Of a stretch of 64,000 bases of DNA, positions 52,888 to 61,062 are shown in pieces (the first letter of the stretch is position 1; every line of letters starts with the position of its first letter). Location: positions 62,001 to 126,000 of the forward strand of contig NZ_JAEHFY010000013.1 in the NCBI RefSeq assembly GCF_016623585.1, written 5' to 3'. The notes under the pieces are model-generated. The model searched no databases and was not told where the DNA came from. It saw only the letters and a program-made list of their open reading frames with translations. A program made the translations under genes and the position numbers. This DNA is from Pedobacter segetis. GTDB taxonomy: Bacteria > Bacteroidota > Bacteroidia > Sphingobacteriales > Sphingobacteriaceae.

Positions 52888-52916
52888 AGCATCGTAATTT
52901 TTATGATGCTTTTTTT
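52888..52916 (+). terminator. Rho-independent terminator of the small membrane protein gene
   Basis: AGCATCGTAA (52888-52897) pairs with TTATGATGCT (52901-52910), with one G-U pair and a 3-base loop, followed by seven T. Confidence 0.8.
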
Positions 52917-52972
52917 ATGTGAAAAATTTTGAAACGATTGATTGTAATCTATTCTGAAAATTCATTTAAAAC

Positions 52973-52999
52973 AAAAAAGACCGTTTTTTCAAACGGTCT
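52973..52999 (-). terminator. Rho-independent terminator of the lipocalin-like gene (minus strand)
   Basis: Perfect 9-bp stem AGACCGTTT (52978-52986) with AAACGGTCT (52991-52999). Read on the minus strand it is followed by six T. It lies 26 bases beyond the stop of the gene at 53025. Confidence 0.85.
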
Positions 53000-53024
53000 C
53001 TAAAATGCAATAAGTTATTTATAA

Positions 53025-53519
53025 TTATTGAGGGCTAAAATTATAAACGATGTAGGCCATATTCCCGTTCAATAATTTAAAGGGCGTTTTTAAAACCAAA
53101 TTTGTTTTAGAAGCACTTGCTATTTGTAATTGATAGCCCTCTGAAACATTTTTAGCTTTCTCGCCAGCATCAATCTTTTTAAATTGGAATATCGGAGTTA
53201 TTCCGTCATTGATCAAAGACCAATAAATCTCTTGGTTTACTCCGTTGGGCAAAGTAATCATCCCGCTGTAACCACCATAAAGTTTCCAGGTACTACCATT
53301 AAAATCCTGATAAGGGGCAATATCAAATACGTTTTTTACCTCATAACCGTCGGGGAAACCCTCTAAGCTAACATTGTTTACTACCCAAGTACCAGAAATA
53401 GTTCCTTTCGATACTTTATTGTTGCTCATCATTGCACCCTTTTTAGACGAGCATGAGGTTACGATTAAGGCGAAAACTGCCAAAAATAATATGCCTTTCA
53501 GCTTTGATAAATTTTTCAT
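53025..53519 (-). CDS. Lipocalin-like lipoprotein
   Basis: A 164-aa lipoprotein: signal peptide with lipobox IVTSC (Cys near residue 22), then a small beta-rich domain with ISGTWVVNNVSLEGFPDGYEV and a repeated pattern of Gly/aromatic strands (GSTWKLYGGYSGMITLPNG), as in lipocalin-like domains of Bacteroidota. The ATG with first base at 53519 gives the clean lipoprotein signal; an upstream ATG adds 15 residues. It stands alone with its own terminator. The ligand is unknown. Confidence 0.75.
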   Translation of the reverse strand: MKNLSKLKGILFLAVFALIVTSCSSKKGAMMSNNKVSKGTISGTWVVNNVSLEGFPDGYEVKNVFDIAPYQDFNGSTWKLYGGYSGMITLPNGVNQEIYWSLINDGITPIFQFKKIDAGEKAKNVSEGYQLQIASASKTNLVLKTPFKLLNGNMAYIVYNFSPQ

Positions 53520-53708
53520 TGTTTGCGTTTTTAAATTTTTGATTAATTGATTTGTTGAGATCAAAAATAAAGCCAGTTAATTTTTTATTAAACCGCAGAT
53601 GCAGTTTTAGAAGCAAAAACTTTATGATGCCGATCTATTATTTTGCTTGTGCATCTTGTTAGGAATCTAAACGGCATCCTTTTTATTTGTCATCTTTAGC
53701 ATTGTTAA

Positions 53709-53760
53709 TCTGAGCATTGTCACTCTGATCATTGTCACTCTGAGTATTGTCACTCTGAGC
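53709..53760 (+). repeat. 15-bp tandem repeat inside copy B
   Basis: Three consecutive units (TCTGAGCATTGTCAC, TCTGATCATTGTCAC, TCTGAGTATTGTCAC) begin at 53709, 53724 and 53739. A partial fourth unit follows, and a more divergent unit precedes at 53694-53708. Confidence 0.9.
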
Positions 53761-53820
53761 GGAGACGAAGAGGGAGACGAAGAGGGAGCAGAAGAGGGAG
53801 CCGAAGTTGGAGCAGATGGA
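53761..53820 (+). repeat. 12-bp tandem repeat inside copy B
   Basis: Five consecutive units start at 53761, 53773, 53785, 53797 and 53809: two identical GGAGACGAAGAG, then GGAGCAGAAGAG, GGAGCCGAAGTT and GGAGCAGATGGA. Confidence 0.9.
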
Positions 53821-53981
53821 AGACAAATAAAAAGATATACCCGCCAGCTGGCTGGCCGTCCGAATACCCAAATAATCGTTAAGATAAAAAAAACTGAAAT
53901 CGGGTTTATTTATTTGATTAACACCCACGGTTAACCTTAAATTTTTTATTTTCGCATACCTAACAAAAAAATACGTTTCAA

Positions 53982-56837
53982 ATGGATTATCAGTTTAAGC
54001 AGATAGAGAAGGATTGGCAAAAATTTTGGGCAGAAAACAAAACCTTTAAAGCAGAGGTAGATAAAAGCAAACCCAAATTTTACGTGTTGGATATGTTCCC
54101 TTACCCAAGCGGTGCGGGTTTACATGTGGGGCATCCGCTGGGTTATATTGCATCTGATATTTTCGCGAGGTATAAACGCCTAAAAGGTTTTAACGTTTTG
54201 CACCCAATGGGATACGATTCTTTTGGTTTACCAGCAGAGCAATATGCCATACAAACAGGGCAGCACCCCGCAAAAACCACAGAAGAAAACATTAACCGCT
54301 ACCGCCAACAATTAGATAACCTTGGTTTTTCTTTTGATTGGAGCAAAGAAGTGCGTACCAGTTCGCCAGAATATTATAAATGGACGCAGTGGATTTTTAT
54401 GCAGCTTTTTGATAGCTGGTATAATAAGGATACTGATAAAGCTGAACCTATTTCTACCTTGATCGCAAAATTAGAGACTATCCCATCAGAACAAATAAAT
54501 GCTGTTTGTGATGAAGATGTTTTATCCTTGCTGCCAAGCGATTGGAACGCTTTTTCTGCAGAAGAAAAACAAGCCGAATTGTTGAAATATCGTTTAACTT
54601 TTTTGAAGGAAAGCACCGTAAACTGGTGTGCAGCTTTAGGTACTGTTTTAGCCAATGATGAAGTTAAAGATGGTTTTAGCGAACGTGGCGGACACCCGGT
54701 TGAGCAAAAGAAAATGATGCAGTGGAGCATGCGGATTTCTGCCTACGCCGAGCGTTTATTACAAGGTTTAAATGATATAGACTGGCCAGAACCATTAAAG
54801 GAAATGCAACGCAACTGGATTGGGAAAAGCGTGGGAGCGATGGTGAGGTTTGGCCTAGAGGGCGTAAAAGGGTCGGTAGTCGGTAGCCGGAAGACTGCGG
54901 GCAACGGACTTCAGACTTCTTCTTTCATCGAGGTTTTTACCACCAGAGTTGATACCCTTTACGGTGTTTCATTTTTGGTGATTGCGCCAGAGCATGAATT
55001 GGTTGCTTCGTTAACTACGCCAGAGCAAAAAGCGGATATTGACGCTTATATTTTAGCCACCAAAAAGAAATCGGAATTGGATCGTATGTCTGATGTTAAA
55101 ACGGTCTCTGGGGCTTTTACGGGCAGTTATGCAATCAATCCTTTAAGTGGAGAAAAAGTGCCGGTTTGGATAGCGGATTACGTATTAGCAGGTTATGGAA
55201 CAGGGGCGGTAATGGCAGTACCAAGTGGCGATCAGCGTGATTACCTATTTGCTAAAAAATTTGATTTGCCAATTTTACAGATCTTAGATTCCCAAAAAAT
55301 AGATAAAGAAGCCGATCCAACAAAAGAAGGAAAATACATTAATTCTGGAATTATAAACGGGATGGGTTATCAAGAAGCCACGCAAACCATTATTTCCAAA
55401 CTCAAAGAATTGGGAATGGGTTATGGGAAAATCAATTACCGTATGCGGGATGCTATTTTTGGTCGTCAAAGATATTGGGGCGAACCTGTTCCGGTTTATT
55501 TTAAGCCTGCCCGTTCCGCAGGCGGGAATGGTTTGCCTTATTTAATTAAGGAAGAAGAATTGCCTTTGCTTTTACCTGAAGTAGATAAATATTTGCCTAC
55601 AGAAAGCGGCGAGCCACCTTTGGGTAGAGCAAAAGATTGGAAATATCAGGACGAATACGAATACGAATTGAGCACCATGCCGGGTTGGGCAGGCAGCAGT
55701 TGGTATTGGTACCGTTACATGGATGCTAAAAATGATGAGGCTTTTGCCGATATTGATAAAATCGTTTATTGGAAAGATGTAGATCTTTACATTGGTGGTA
55801 ACGAACATGCAACGGGTCATTTATTGTATAGCCGTTTCTGGAATAAATTCTTGAAAGATTTGGGTTACGTTACCGAAGAAGAACCTTTTAAAAAGTTGAT
55901 TAACCAAGGGATGATCCAGGGACGGAGTAATTTTGTTTATCGTGTTAATGATGCAGAGGGAAAAGGAACAAATCAATTTGTATCTTACGGATTAAAAGAA
56001 GATTACCTAACCTCGGCACTACATGTTGATGTGAACATCGTAGAAAATGATGTTTTGGATATTGAAAAATTTAAAGCTTCAAGAGAAGAATATGCAAATG
56101 CTGAATTCATTTTAGAAAACGGTAAATACCTCTGCGGTAGCGAAGTAGAAAAAATGTCGAAATCTAAATTTAACGTGGTAAATCCCGATGATCTGGTTGA
56201 ACGTTATGGTGCCGATACCCTAAGAATGTACGAAATGTTTTTAGGCCCTTTAGAACAAAGTAAACCTTGGAATACCAACGGGATTGAAGGCGTTTTTAAA
56301 TTCTTGAGAAAATTTTGGAAATTGTTTCATGATGAGAATTTCAATTTCTCGGTTTCTGATGATGCGCCCTCTAAAGTAGAACTAAAAGCACTACATAAAA
56401 TCATTAAAAAGGTAGAGGATGATATTGAGCGTTTCTCGTTCAATACTTCGGTTTCTAGTTTTATGATTGCCGTTAACGAGTTGACGGATTTAAAATGTAA
56501 CAAGAGGGCGATACTTCAAGATTTAGTGATTATCCTTTCTCCTTATGCGCCACATATCTGCGAAGAGCTTTGGCAACTTTTGGGCAACAAAGCAGGTACT
56601 TTATCTTTTGTTCCATATCCCGTTTTTAATCCAGAATATCTGATAGAAAATGAATTCGATTATCCGGTATCTATCAATGGCAAAACCAAAACCAATATTA
56701 ATTTACCTTTAACATTAGAACCCAAAGAGGTAGAGGAAATTGTTTTAAAAGAAGAAACCATCACTAAATATTTTGATGGAAAATACCCTAAAAAAGTGAT
56801 CGTTGTTAAAGGGAGGATAATTAATATTGTGTTGTAG
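53982..56837 (+). CDS. leuS: Leucyl-tRNA synthetase
   Basis: Class I aminoacyl-tRNA synthetase charging tRNA-Leu. Of 951 aa: the HIGH-type motif [15 protein letters not shown], the CP1 editing domain (about residues 225-430, including [13 protein letters not shown]), the [12 protein letters not shown] block, KMSKS ([11 protein letters not shown]) and a C-terminal anticodon-binding domain ([15 protein letters not shown]). Two stretches do not fit the family: residues 297-313 ([17 protein letters not shown]) in the editing domain and residues 509-516 (PARSAGGN). Both look like in-frame insertions of dispersed repeats. The synthetase is presumably active, being essential and intact in frame. Confidence 0.96.
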   Translation: MDYQFKQIEKDWQKFWAENKTFKAEVDKSKPKFYVLDMFPYPSGAGLHVGHPLGYIASDIFARYKRLKGFNVLHPMGYDSFGLPAEQYAIQTGQHPAKTTEENINRYRQQLDNLGFSFDWSKEVRTSSPEYYKWTQWIFMQLFDSWYNKDTDKAEPISTLIAKLETIPSEQINAVCDEDVLSLLPSDWNAFSAEEKQAELLKYRLTFLKESTVNWCAALGTVLANDEVKDGFSERGGHPVEQKKMMQWSMRISAYAERLLQGLNDIDWPEPLKEMQRNWIGKSVGAMVRFGLEGVKGSVVGSRKTAGNGLQTSSFIEVFTTRVDTLYGVSFLVIAPEHELVASLTTPEQKADIDAYILATKKKSELDRMSDVKTVSGAFTGSYAINPLSGEKVPVWIADYVLAGYGTGAVMAVPSGDQRDYLFAKKFDLPILQILDSQKIDKEADPTKEGKYINSGIINGMGYQEATQTIISKLKELGMGYGKINYRMRDAIFGRQRYWGEPVPVYFKPARSAGGNGLPYLIKEEELPLLLPEVDKYLPTESGEPPLGRAKDWKYQDEYEYELSTMPGWAGSSWYWYRYMDAKNDEAFADIDKIVYWKDVDLYIGGNEHATGHLLYSRFWNKFLKDLGYVTEEEPFKKLINQGMIQGRSNFVYRVNDAEGKGTNQFVSYGLKEDYLTSALHVDVNIVENDVLDIEKFKASREEYANAEFILENGKYLCGSEVEKMSKSKFNVVNPDDLVERYGADTLRMYEMFLGPLEQSKPWNTNGIEGVFKFLRKFWKLFHDENFNFSVSDDAPSKVELKALHKIIKKVEDDIERFSFNTSVSSFMIAVNELTDLKCNKRAILQDLVIILSPYAPHICEELWQLLGNKAGTLSFVPYPVFNPEYLIENEFDYPVSINGKTKTNINLPLTLEPKEVEEIVLKEETITKYFDGKYPKKVIVVKGRIINIVL
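54870..54920 (+). repeat. Repeat-derived insertion in leuS (17 codons)
   Basis: Fifty-one bases encode 17 residues with no counterpart, as I recall the family, between GLEGVK and [12 protein letters not shown]. Bases 54893-54917 match the intergenic repeat at 11016-11040 at 20 of 25 positions. GGTCGGTAGTCGGTAGCCGG (54871-54890) is also repeat-like in composition. Confidence 0.6.
55506..55529 (+). repeat. Possible palindromic insertion in leuS (8 codons)
   Basis: The 24 bases encode PARSAGGN between VPVYFK and [12 protein letters not shown], where other LeuRS proteins have, as I recall, about one residue. The DNA holds CCTGC (55506-55510) and GCAGG (55518-55522) as an inverted repeat and is GC-rich compared with the surrounding gene. 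Confidence 0.45.
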
Positions 56838-56911
56838 AAAATAAGCAGAAAATTTATTTGTTCTGTATCTATTTAAGTTTTTCTAACGTATCAGTATCAA
56901 TATCCTTTTTA

Positions 56912-57355
56912 ATGAAAAACTTAACAATCGTATTATTTCTGCTTATTTTAAGCAAAGCTGGTGTGGCTAGCAATTTTTACCGCTTAGAAGATGATTCTAC
57001 AAAAAAAATAAGTTTAGAGAACCATGAAATAAAATATAAGGATAAATTGTTGGGTAATTATACCACTAAAGCTATTAAATTAGAAGGTAATAAAATCACA
57101 AAATTTATTGTCAGGTTTTTTGAAACTGGGGGTAACGAAATCGCAGAATACCATATAGAAGTAATCAATAAAGTCAAAAGAAACCAAGTATCTATAATAG
57201 AGGCTTCTTTAAGCACTTTGTCTGATCATGTAACCCATAATGGCAGTAATTTCATAGATTTCAATCAACGATCAATAACTGAAAATGAATCTGCGGTAGT
57301 ACCACAGCTAAAGAATACAATTGCCTATCTCATTAAAAACAAATATCTACTATAA
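56912..57355 (+). CDS. Secreted hypothetical protein
   Basis: A 147-aa protein from the ATG at 56912, which gives a clear signal peptide (MKNLTIVLFLLILSKAGVAS). The mature part is polar, with alternating charged and aliphatic residues suggesting beta strands (KYKDKLLGNYTTKAIKLEGNKITKFIVRFF). No family was recognised. An upstream in-frame ATG at 56858 adds 18 residues and hides the signal peptide, so it is less likely. Confidence 0.65.
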   Translation: MKNLTIVLFLLILSKAGVASNFYRLEDDSTKKISLENHEIKYKDKLLGNYTTKAIKLEGNKITKFIVRFFETGGNEIAEYHIEVINKVKRNQVSIIEASLSTLSDHVTHNGSNFIDFNQRSITENESAVVPQLKNTIAYLIKNKYLL

Positions 57356-57506
57356 AACGGATCACGGCGTTTAGATTAAAAATTCTTCATCCGTTTTACG
57401 CATCAATATTATATCATTACAAAACAATTACTTGTTTTCTTGTCGGTTTATAATCCTTGGAATTATAATTGCTAATTTATCTGTTCAAACATTTAAAACA
57501 AAAAAA

Positions 57507-58592
57507 ATGGCAAACCCACTTTTCAAAGATTATCATCTTGGTAAAACCGAATTAAAAAATAAAGCAGTAATGGCCCCAATGACTCGCTCAAGAGCCGTTG
57601 ATCATAATATCCCAAATGAGTTAATGGCAACATATTATGCACAAAGGGCGGGTGCAGGTTTAATCGTTACAGAAGGTACTTCGCCTTCCCCAAACGGATT
57701 GGGTTATCCACGCATCCCAGCAATGTATAATCAGCACCATGTTGATGGTTGGAAATTGGTTACAAAGGCAGTTCATGAAAAAGGGGGTAAAATATTTCTT
57801 CAACTGATGCACTGCGGAAGGGTTGCCCATCATCTAAATTTACCTGAAGGCGCAAAGGTGCTTGCACCGTCTGCAATTATTGCCGAAGGACAGATGTACA
57901 CCGATGCGGAGGGGATGAAAGAAAATGACTTACCGCAAGAAATGAGCACAAATGAGGTAGAAGCGGCTATCGATGAGTACGTTGTTGCTGCCATATTGGC
58001 CATTGAAGCTGGTTTTGATGGTGTAGAGATCCACGGTGCAAATGGTTATTTGATAGAACAATTTCTGAATCCAAACAGTAATAACCGTAAAGATGGTTTT
58101 GGGGGAAGTATCCAAAACCGGTCTAAGTTTTTGTTAGAGATTGCAGAGAAAACCATTGAAGCCATAGGGTCAGAAAGAGTAGGGATAAGGCTTTCCCCTA
58201 ATGGAGCTTTTAACGATATGCGTCCTTACCCTCAAATGGAAGAAACTTATGATTATCTTTCAAAACAATTAAACCAATTGGGAATAGGTTATATCCATTT
58301 ATTAGATCATTCTGCAATGGGATCAACAGAATTGCCAGATAAAGTAAGAAAAAACATCAGGGAAAACTTTGAAGGCACTTTAATTCTTTGTGGAGATTTT
58401 GATGATAAAAAAGCAGCCAAAGCATTAGAAAATAAAGATGCTGATTTAATCGCATTCGGTCGCCCGTATTTGGCAAACCCAGATTTGTTAGAACGTTACA
58501 AAGCTGGTGCTAAACTAAACCAACCAGATATGGACACATTTTACACTCCCGGCGAAAAAGGATATACAGATTATCCTTTTATGGATAAATAA
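57507..58592 (+). CDS. Old yellow enzyme family alkene reductase (NemA/OYE-like)
   Basis: FMN-dependent ene-reductase acting on activated double bonds or nitro-esters. Of 361 aa from the ATG at 57507: KNKAVMAPMTRSRA, the substrate pair His/Asn plus Tyr in IHGANGYLIEQFLNPNSNNR, RKDGFGGSIQNRSKFLLEI (the usual YGG Tyr is Phe) and the FMN-phosphate segment LIAFGRPYLANPDL. An upstream in-frame start at 57432 would give 25 extra residues and is less likely. It stands alone; a tRNA follows. Confidence 0.92.
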   Translation: MANPLFKDYHLGKTELKNKAVMAPMTRSRAVDHNIPNELMATYYAQRAGAGLIVTEGTSPSPNGLGYPRIPAMYNQHHVDGWKLVTKAVHEKGGKIFLQLMHCGRVAHHLNLPEGAKVLAPSAIIAEGQMYTDAEGMKENDLPQEMSTNEVEAAIDEYVVAAILAIEAGFDGVEIHGANGYLIEQFLNPNSNNRKDGFGGSIQNRSKFLLEIAEKTIEAIGSERVGIRLSPNGAFNDMRPYPQMEETYDYLSKQLNQLGIGYIHLLDHSAMGSTELPDKVRKNIRENFEGTLILCGDFDDKKAAKALENKDADLIAFGRPYLANPDLLERYKAGAKLNQPDMDTFYTPGEKGYTDYPFMDK

Positions 58593-58610
58593 ATGATATT
58601 ATATTTTATT

Positions 58611-58641
58611 AGGACGTAAATTTTTTCAATATTTGCGTCCT
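58611..58641 (+). other. Hairpin between the OYE gene and tRNA-Ala
   Basis: AGGACGTAAAT (58611-58621) pairs with ATTTGCGTCCT (58631-58641) with one G-U pair and a 9-base loop rich in T. No T tail follows, so it is a weak terminator candidate; it ends 8 bases before the tRNA. Confidence 0.45.
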
Positions 58642-58649
58642 CATAAAAC

Positions 58650-58723
58650 GGGGGATTAGCTCATTTGGCTAGAGCGCTTGCCTGGCAGGCAAGAGGTGGC
58701 CGGTTCGAATCCGGCATTCTCCA
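58650..58723 (+). tRNA. tRNA-Ala (anticodon GGC)
   Basis: A complete cloverleaf of 74 bases. The acceptor stem GGGGGAT (58650-58656) pairs with ATTCTCC, and the D-loop region follows. The anticodon stem CTTGC/GCAAG (58677-58681 and 58689-58693) encloses the loop CTGGCAG, giving anticodon GGC at 58684-58686. The T arm reads CCGGTTCGAATCCGG. The discriminator is A, and the 3' CCA is not encoded. Confidence 0.97.
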
Positions 58724-58732
58724 CAAACCCTT

Positions 58733-58761
58733 AAAGCTTCCAATTTTTGGAAGCTTTTTTT
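58733..58761 (+). terminator. Rho-independent terminator after tRNA-Ala
   Basis: AAAGCTTCCAA (58733-58743) pairs with TTGGAAGCTTT (58747-58757) across a 3-base loop, 11 of 11, with a T run to 58761. Confidence 0.9.
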
Positions 58762-58828
58762 GTTAAACAATTTATAAAGATTGTTCTTTTAAATCCAAAC
58801 CGTATATTTAGTCAAATAATCACACCAG

Positions 58829-59662
58829 ATGTCTAGATATTTAAATAAAGGAAACCAAGACTTGATCACACTGGCAAAAAAACATCAAGCCGCTTACGTA
58901 TCAGCTAACCCCTTCCCAAGCATATCTTTTGATGACTTTTTCGACCCTGATCTACTGAGCAAGATTTTAGAAGAATTCCCCGATCTTTCTAAAAAAGACA
59001 GTATTTCTTTTAAAGACCAAAAGCAGATCAAGTTTGCGGGCAAAGGAGAAAGCTATTTTGGCGAAGAGACAAAATCTTTTATGCACTTTTTAAATTCAGA
59101 GCCTTTTTTAAATTTCTTGCAGATATTAACCGGTATTGAAGAACCTTTAACAGGCGATCCTTATTTTTTTGGTGGTGGGCAACATGAGATCAAGAGAGGT
59201 GGTTTGCTAAAGGTTCACGCAGATTTTAACAAGCATCCACAATTAAAACTAGACCGTAGGATCAATGTTTTGGTATATCTAAACAAAGATTGGAAAGAAG
59301 AATACGGCGGTAATTTTGAGCTTTGGGATAGAAACATGGAAAAATGCGAGAAGAAAATACTACCTATATTTAACAAATTGGCTATTTTTTCTACCACAGA
59401 TTTCTCTTATCACGGCCACCCAGATGCCTTAAATTGCCCCGAAGATAGGAGCCGCAAATCTTTGGCGTTATACTATTATTCTAACGGCAGGCCAGCATCA
59501 GAAATAAACCAAAATGCAAAACACAATACCCTTTTTCAAGAACGCAAGAACAACGATGTTGATAAAAACGCCTTCAAACCAACCAAAAGAGAAAAAATAA
59601 AGACTATGCTAAAAAACATTACTCCGCCAATTCTTTATCAAAAAATCAAAAAAGTAGAATAA
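58829..59662 (+). CDS. 2-oxoglutarate/Fe(II)-dependent oxygenase
   Basis: A 277-aa soluble protein of the 2OG-Fe(II) oxygenase superfamily (PF13640-like prolyl hydroxylase fold). The metal triad is visible: HAD in LKVHADFNKHP (about residue 130), the distal His in YHGHPDAL and the 2-oxoglutarate-binding Arg in RSRKSLALYYY. The C-terminal 50 residues are Lys-rich and helical. Whether it hydroxylates a protein, sugar or small molecule cannot be told. It has no operon partners. Confidence 0.87.
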   Translation: MSRYLNKGNQDLITLAKKHQAAYVSANPFPSISFDDFFDPDLLSKILEEFPDLSKKDSISFKDQKQIKFAGKGESYFGEETKSFMHFLNSEPFLNFLQILTGIEEPLTGDPYFFGGGQHEIKRGGLLKVHADFNKHPQLKLDRRINVLVYLNKDWKEEYGGNFELWDRNMEKCEKKILPIFNKLAIFSTTDFSYHGHPDALNCPEDRSRKSLALYYYSNGRPASEINQNAKHNTLFQERKNNDVDKNAFKPTKREKIKTMLKNITPPILYQKIKKVE

Positions 59663-59710
59663 GTAGGTTTAACCGTTTTGAAAAGGTACTGTAATGCAAT
59701 TAACATAAGA

Positions 59711-59780
59711 TAGCCCCGCTTTCCCTACAAGTCCGTTTGCTCTTACCGCCGCAATAGCCAACCCACAGCAATCCGGGCTT
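59711..59780 (+). repeat. Possible dispersed palindromic element
   Basis: AGCCC (59712-59716) and GGGCT (59775-59779) are short inverted ends. They enclose a GC-richer core that resembles intergenic elements I recall from Pedobacter-type genomes. Only one copy is present here, so the assignment is weak. Confidence 0.35.
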
Positions 59781-59820
59781 TTCGTCCAATCGGGTTTAAG
59801 AACAAAAGAATCATTAATTC

Positions 59821-59903
59821 AACCTCAACCTAAAACCTCAACCTCAACCTCAGCCTCAGCCTCAACCTTACCCTCGGCCTCACCCTCAACCTAAAACCTC
59901 AAC
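59821..59903. repeat. Imperfect 6-bp tandem tract (AACCTC family)
   Basis: About 13 degenerate hexamers follow one another, mainly AACCTC with variants AGCCTC, TACCCT, CGGCCT and CACCCT, interrupted by AAAACCTC. The tract ends at the stop of the convergent Ldh-family gene. Shorter related tracts precede genes elsewhere (11903-11940 and 37678-37712). Confidence 0.8.
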
Positions 59904-60992
59904 CTACAACTTAACCAACCCCAACTTCTCCGCCACCTCGTTCAAATCATTAACCACGGCTTCAATCAAAGGGATACCGTTTATCTTCCTGTCTTTTTCG
60001 GCTTCTAGTTCAGGCTCTCCGGGGATGATCACTTTTTGGTTTTTGTTGATCGGTTTTGCATCTTTAAAACGTTGGATCCAATTATCCATATTGGCTTTAA
60101 AATCTTCAATAGGCCTAAATCCGTCCACACGCATCGCACCCAAAAAATGTCCCAGACCTTCGCCGGGTTGCTTGGGTAGGGGATCCATAAAAGCAACAAA
60201 AGGTGGTGCCCAGGGCCCATAACTTGCGCCAGATAAAACAGCAGACAAAATATCTACGGTAGCACTTAAACCAAAACCTTTATGGCTGCCATGCTCCCTA
60301 TCAGAACCAAGCGGTAAGAGCGAACCTCCGTTTTTTAAATCGGCAGGGTTTAAAGCGGCATTACCATCTTTATCCTGTATCCATCCTTCTGGCACATTCA
60401 TGCCTTTGCGTTGTGCAATTTCTAATTTACCATTTGCAGCAGTTGATGTTGCCATATCTACCACTACAGGTGGATAATTCCCAGCAGGAAAAGCATAACA
60501 AATGGGGTTGGTGCCCAACATTCGTTCGCTAGAAAAAGTGGGTGCAACCAACGGACTAGCATTGGTTAGGGCATAACCGATCATATCATTTTCTACAGCT
60601 TTTAAACTGTGGTAACCAGCAATACCAAAATGATTAGAATTTTTAACGGCAACCCATCCAGATCCAAACTCTCTTGCTTTTTTAATGGCCAGATCCATGG
60701 CAAAAGGTGCAACCACCAATCCTAACCCAGCATCTCCATCAACAGTTGCGGTGGTGGCCGTTTCGTGAATTACCTTAATGTTTGGTTTAGGGTTAATTCT
60801 GCCTTTTTCCCAAAGCCTTACATAACCAGTTAAACGGGCAACACCATGGGAATCTATTCCTCGCAAATCTGCTTTCAATAAAACATCAGTTGCCAGTTTA
60901 GCATGTTCTTCAGAACAACCCATTTTTATAAAAACAGATTGGGTAAATGCTCTTAATGTAGCGTCTGAAAAAGTTTGGAAATCCATATTCAA
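59904..60992 (-). CDS. Ldh-family (malate/L-lactate/ureidoglycolate-type) dehydrogenase
   Basis: NAD(P)-dependent oxidoreductase of the type 2 malate/L-lactate dehydrogenase family, 362 aa. Recognisable blocks are KADLRGIDSHGVARL with the catalytic His, VKNSNHFGIAGYHS, ALTNASPLVAPTFS, LGTNPICYAFPAG, VVVDMATSTAANGK and HKGFGLSATVDILSAVLSGA. The substrate cannot be settled from sequence; malate, sulfolactate and ureidoglycolate dehydrogenases all belong here. The start at 60992 (MNMDFQ) has a second ATG at 60986. Confidence 0.9.
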   Translation of the reverse strand: MNMDFQTFSDATLRAFTQSVFIKMGCSEEHAKLATDVLLKADLRGIDSHGVARLTGYVRLWEKGRINPKPNIKVIHETATTATVDGDAGLGLVVAPFAMDLAIKKAREFGSGWVAVKNSNHFGIAGYHSLKAVENDMIGYALTNASPLVAPTFSSERMLGTNPICYAFPAGNYPPVVVDMATSTAANGKLEIAQRKGMNVPEGWIQDKDGNAALNPADLKNGGSLLPLGSDREHGSHKGFGLSATVDILSAVLSGASYGPWAPPFVAFMDPLPKQPGEGLGHFLGAMRVDGFRPIEDFKANMDNWIQRFKDAKPINKNQKVIIPGEPELEAEKDRKINGIPLIEAVVNDLNEVAEKLGLVKL

Positions 60993-61062
60993 TATTTAAT
61001 ATAACCGCTCATTAGCAAAACTGACTCAATAAATTATAAAGAGTTAAATAATAGAGATAGTA

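Larger units (their letters stand above)
52495..53024. other. 530-bp stretch between lepB and the lipocalin-like gene
   Basis: It holds the lepB terminator (52571-52616), a short gene (52698-52847) with its own terminator (52888-52916), and the minus-strand terminator of the following gene (52973-52999). Nothing else was recognised. Confidence 0.6.
53676..53872 (+). repeat. Dispersed palindromic element, copy B (expanded)
   Basis: Terminal inverted repeats ATCCTTTTTATTTGTCATC (53676-53694) and GATGGAAGACAAATAAAAAG (from 53815) are the same arms as in copy A at 10879-10930. The internal core GTCACTCTGAGCGGAGACGA corresponds to the copy A core. A GC-rich flank (53837-53872) reads, on the minus strand, TTTGGGTATTCGGACGGCC, matching the copy A leader. 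Here the interior has grown to about 120 bases by tandem duplication. Confidence 0.75.
53520..53981. other. 462-bp repeat-rich spacer before leuS
   Basis: It contains the expanded palindromic element at 53676-53872 and the leuS leader. No credible gene was found: the one long frame across it on the minus strand is built from the tandem repeats. Confidence 0.6.

Noticed and set aside
53709-53820. A possible CRISPR array
   Set aside because: The units are 12 and 15 bases and directly adjacent, without spacers, and no cas genes are present.
53683-53928. An 81-codon minus-strand frame across the spacer before leuS
   Set aside because: Its C-terminal half is made of the tandem repeat units (SDNxQ pattern) and it has no recognisable domain or leader; it is repeat DNA.
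59821-59903. Telomere-like repeat
   Set aside because: The hexamers are degenerate and lie between two ordinary genes in the interior of a bacterial sequence.
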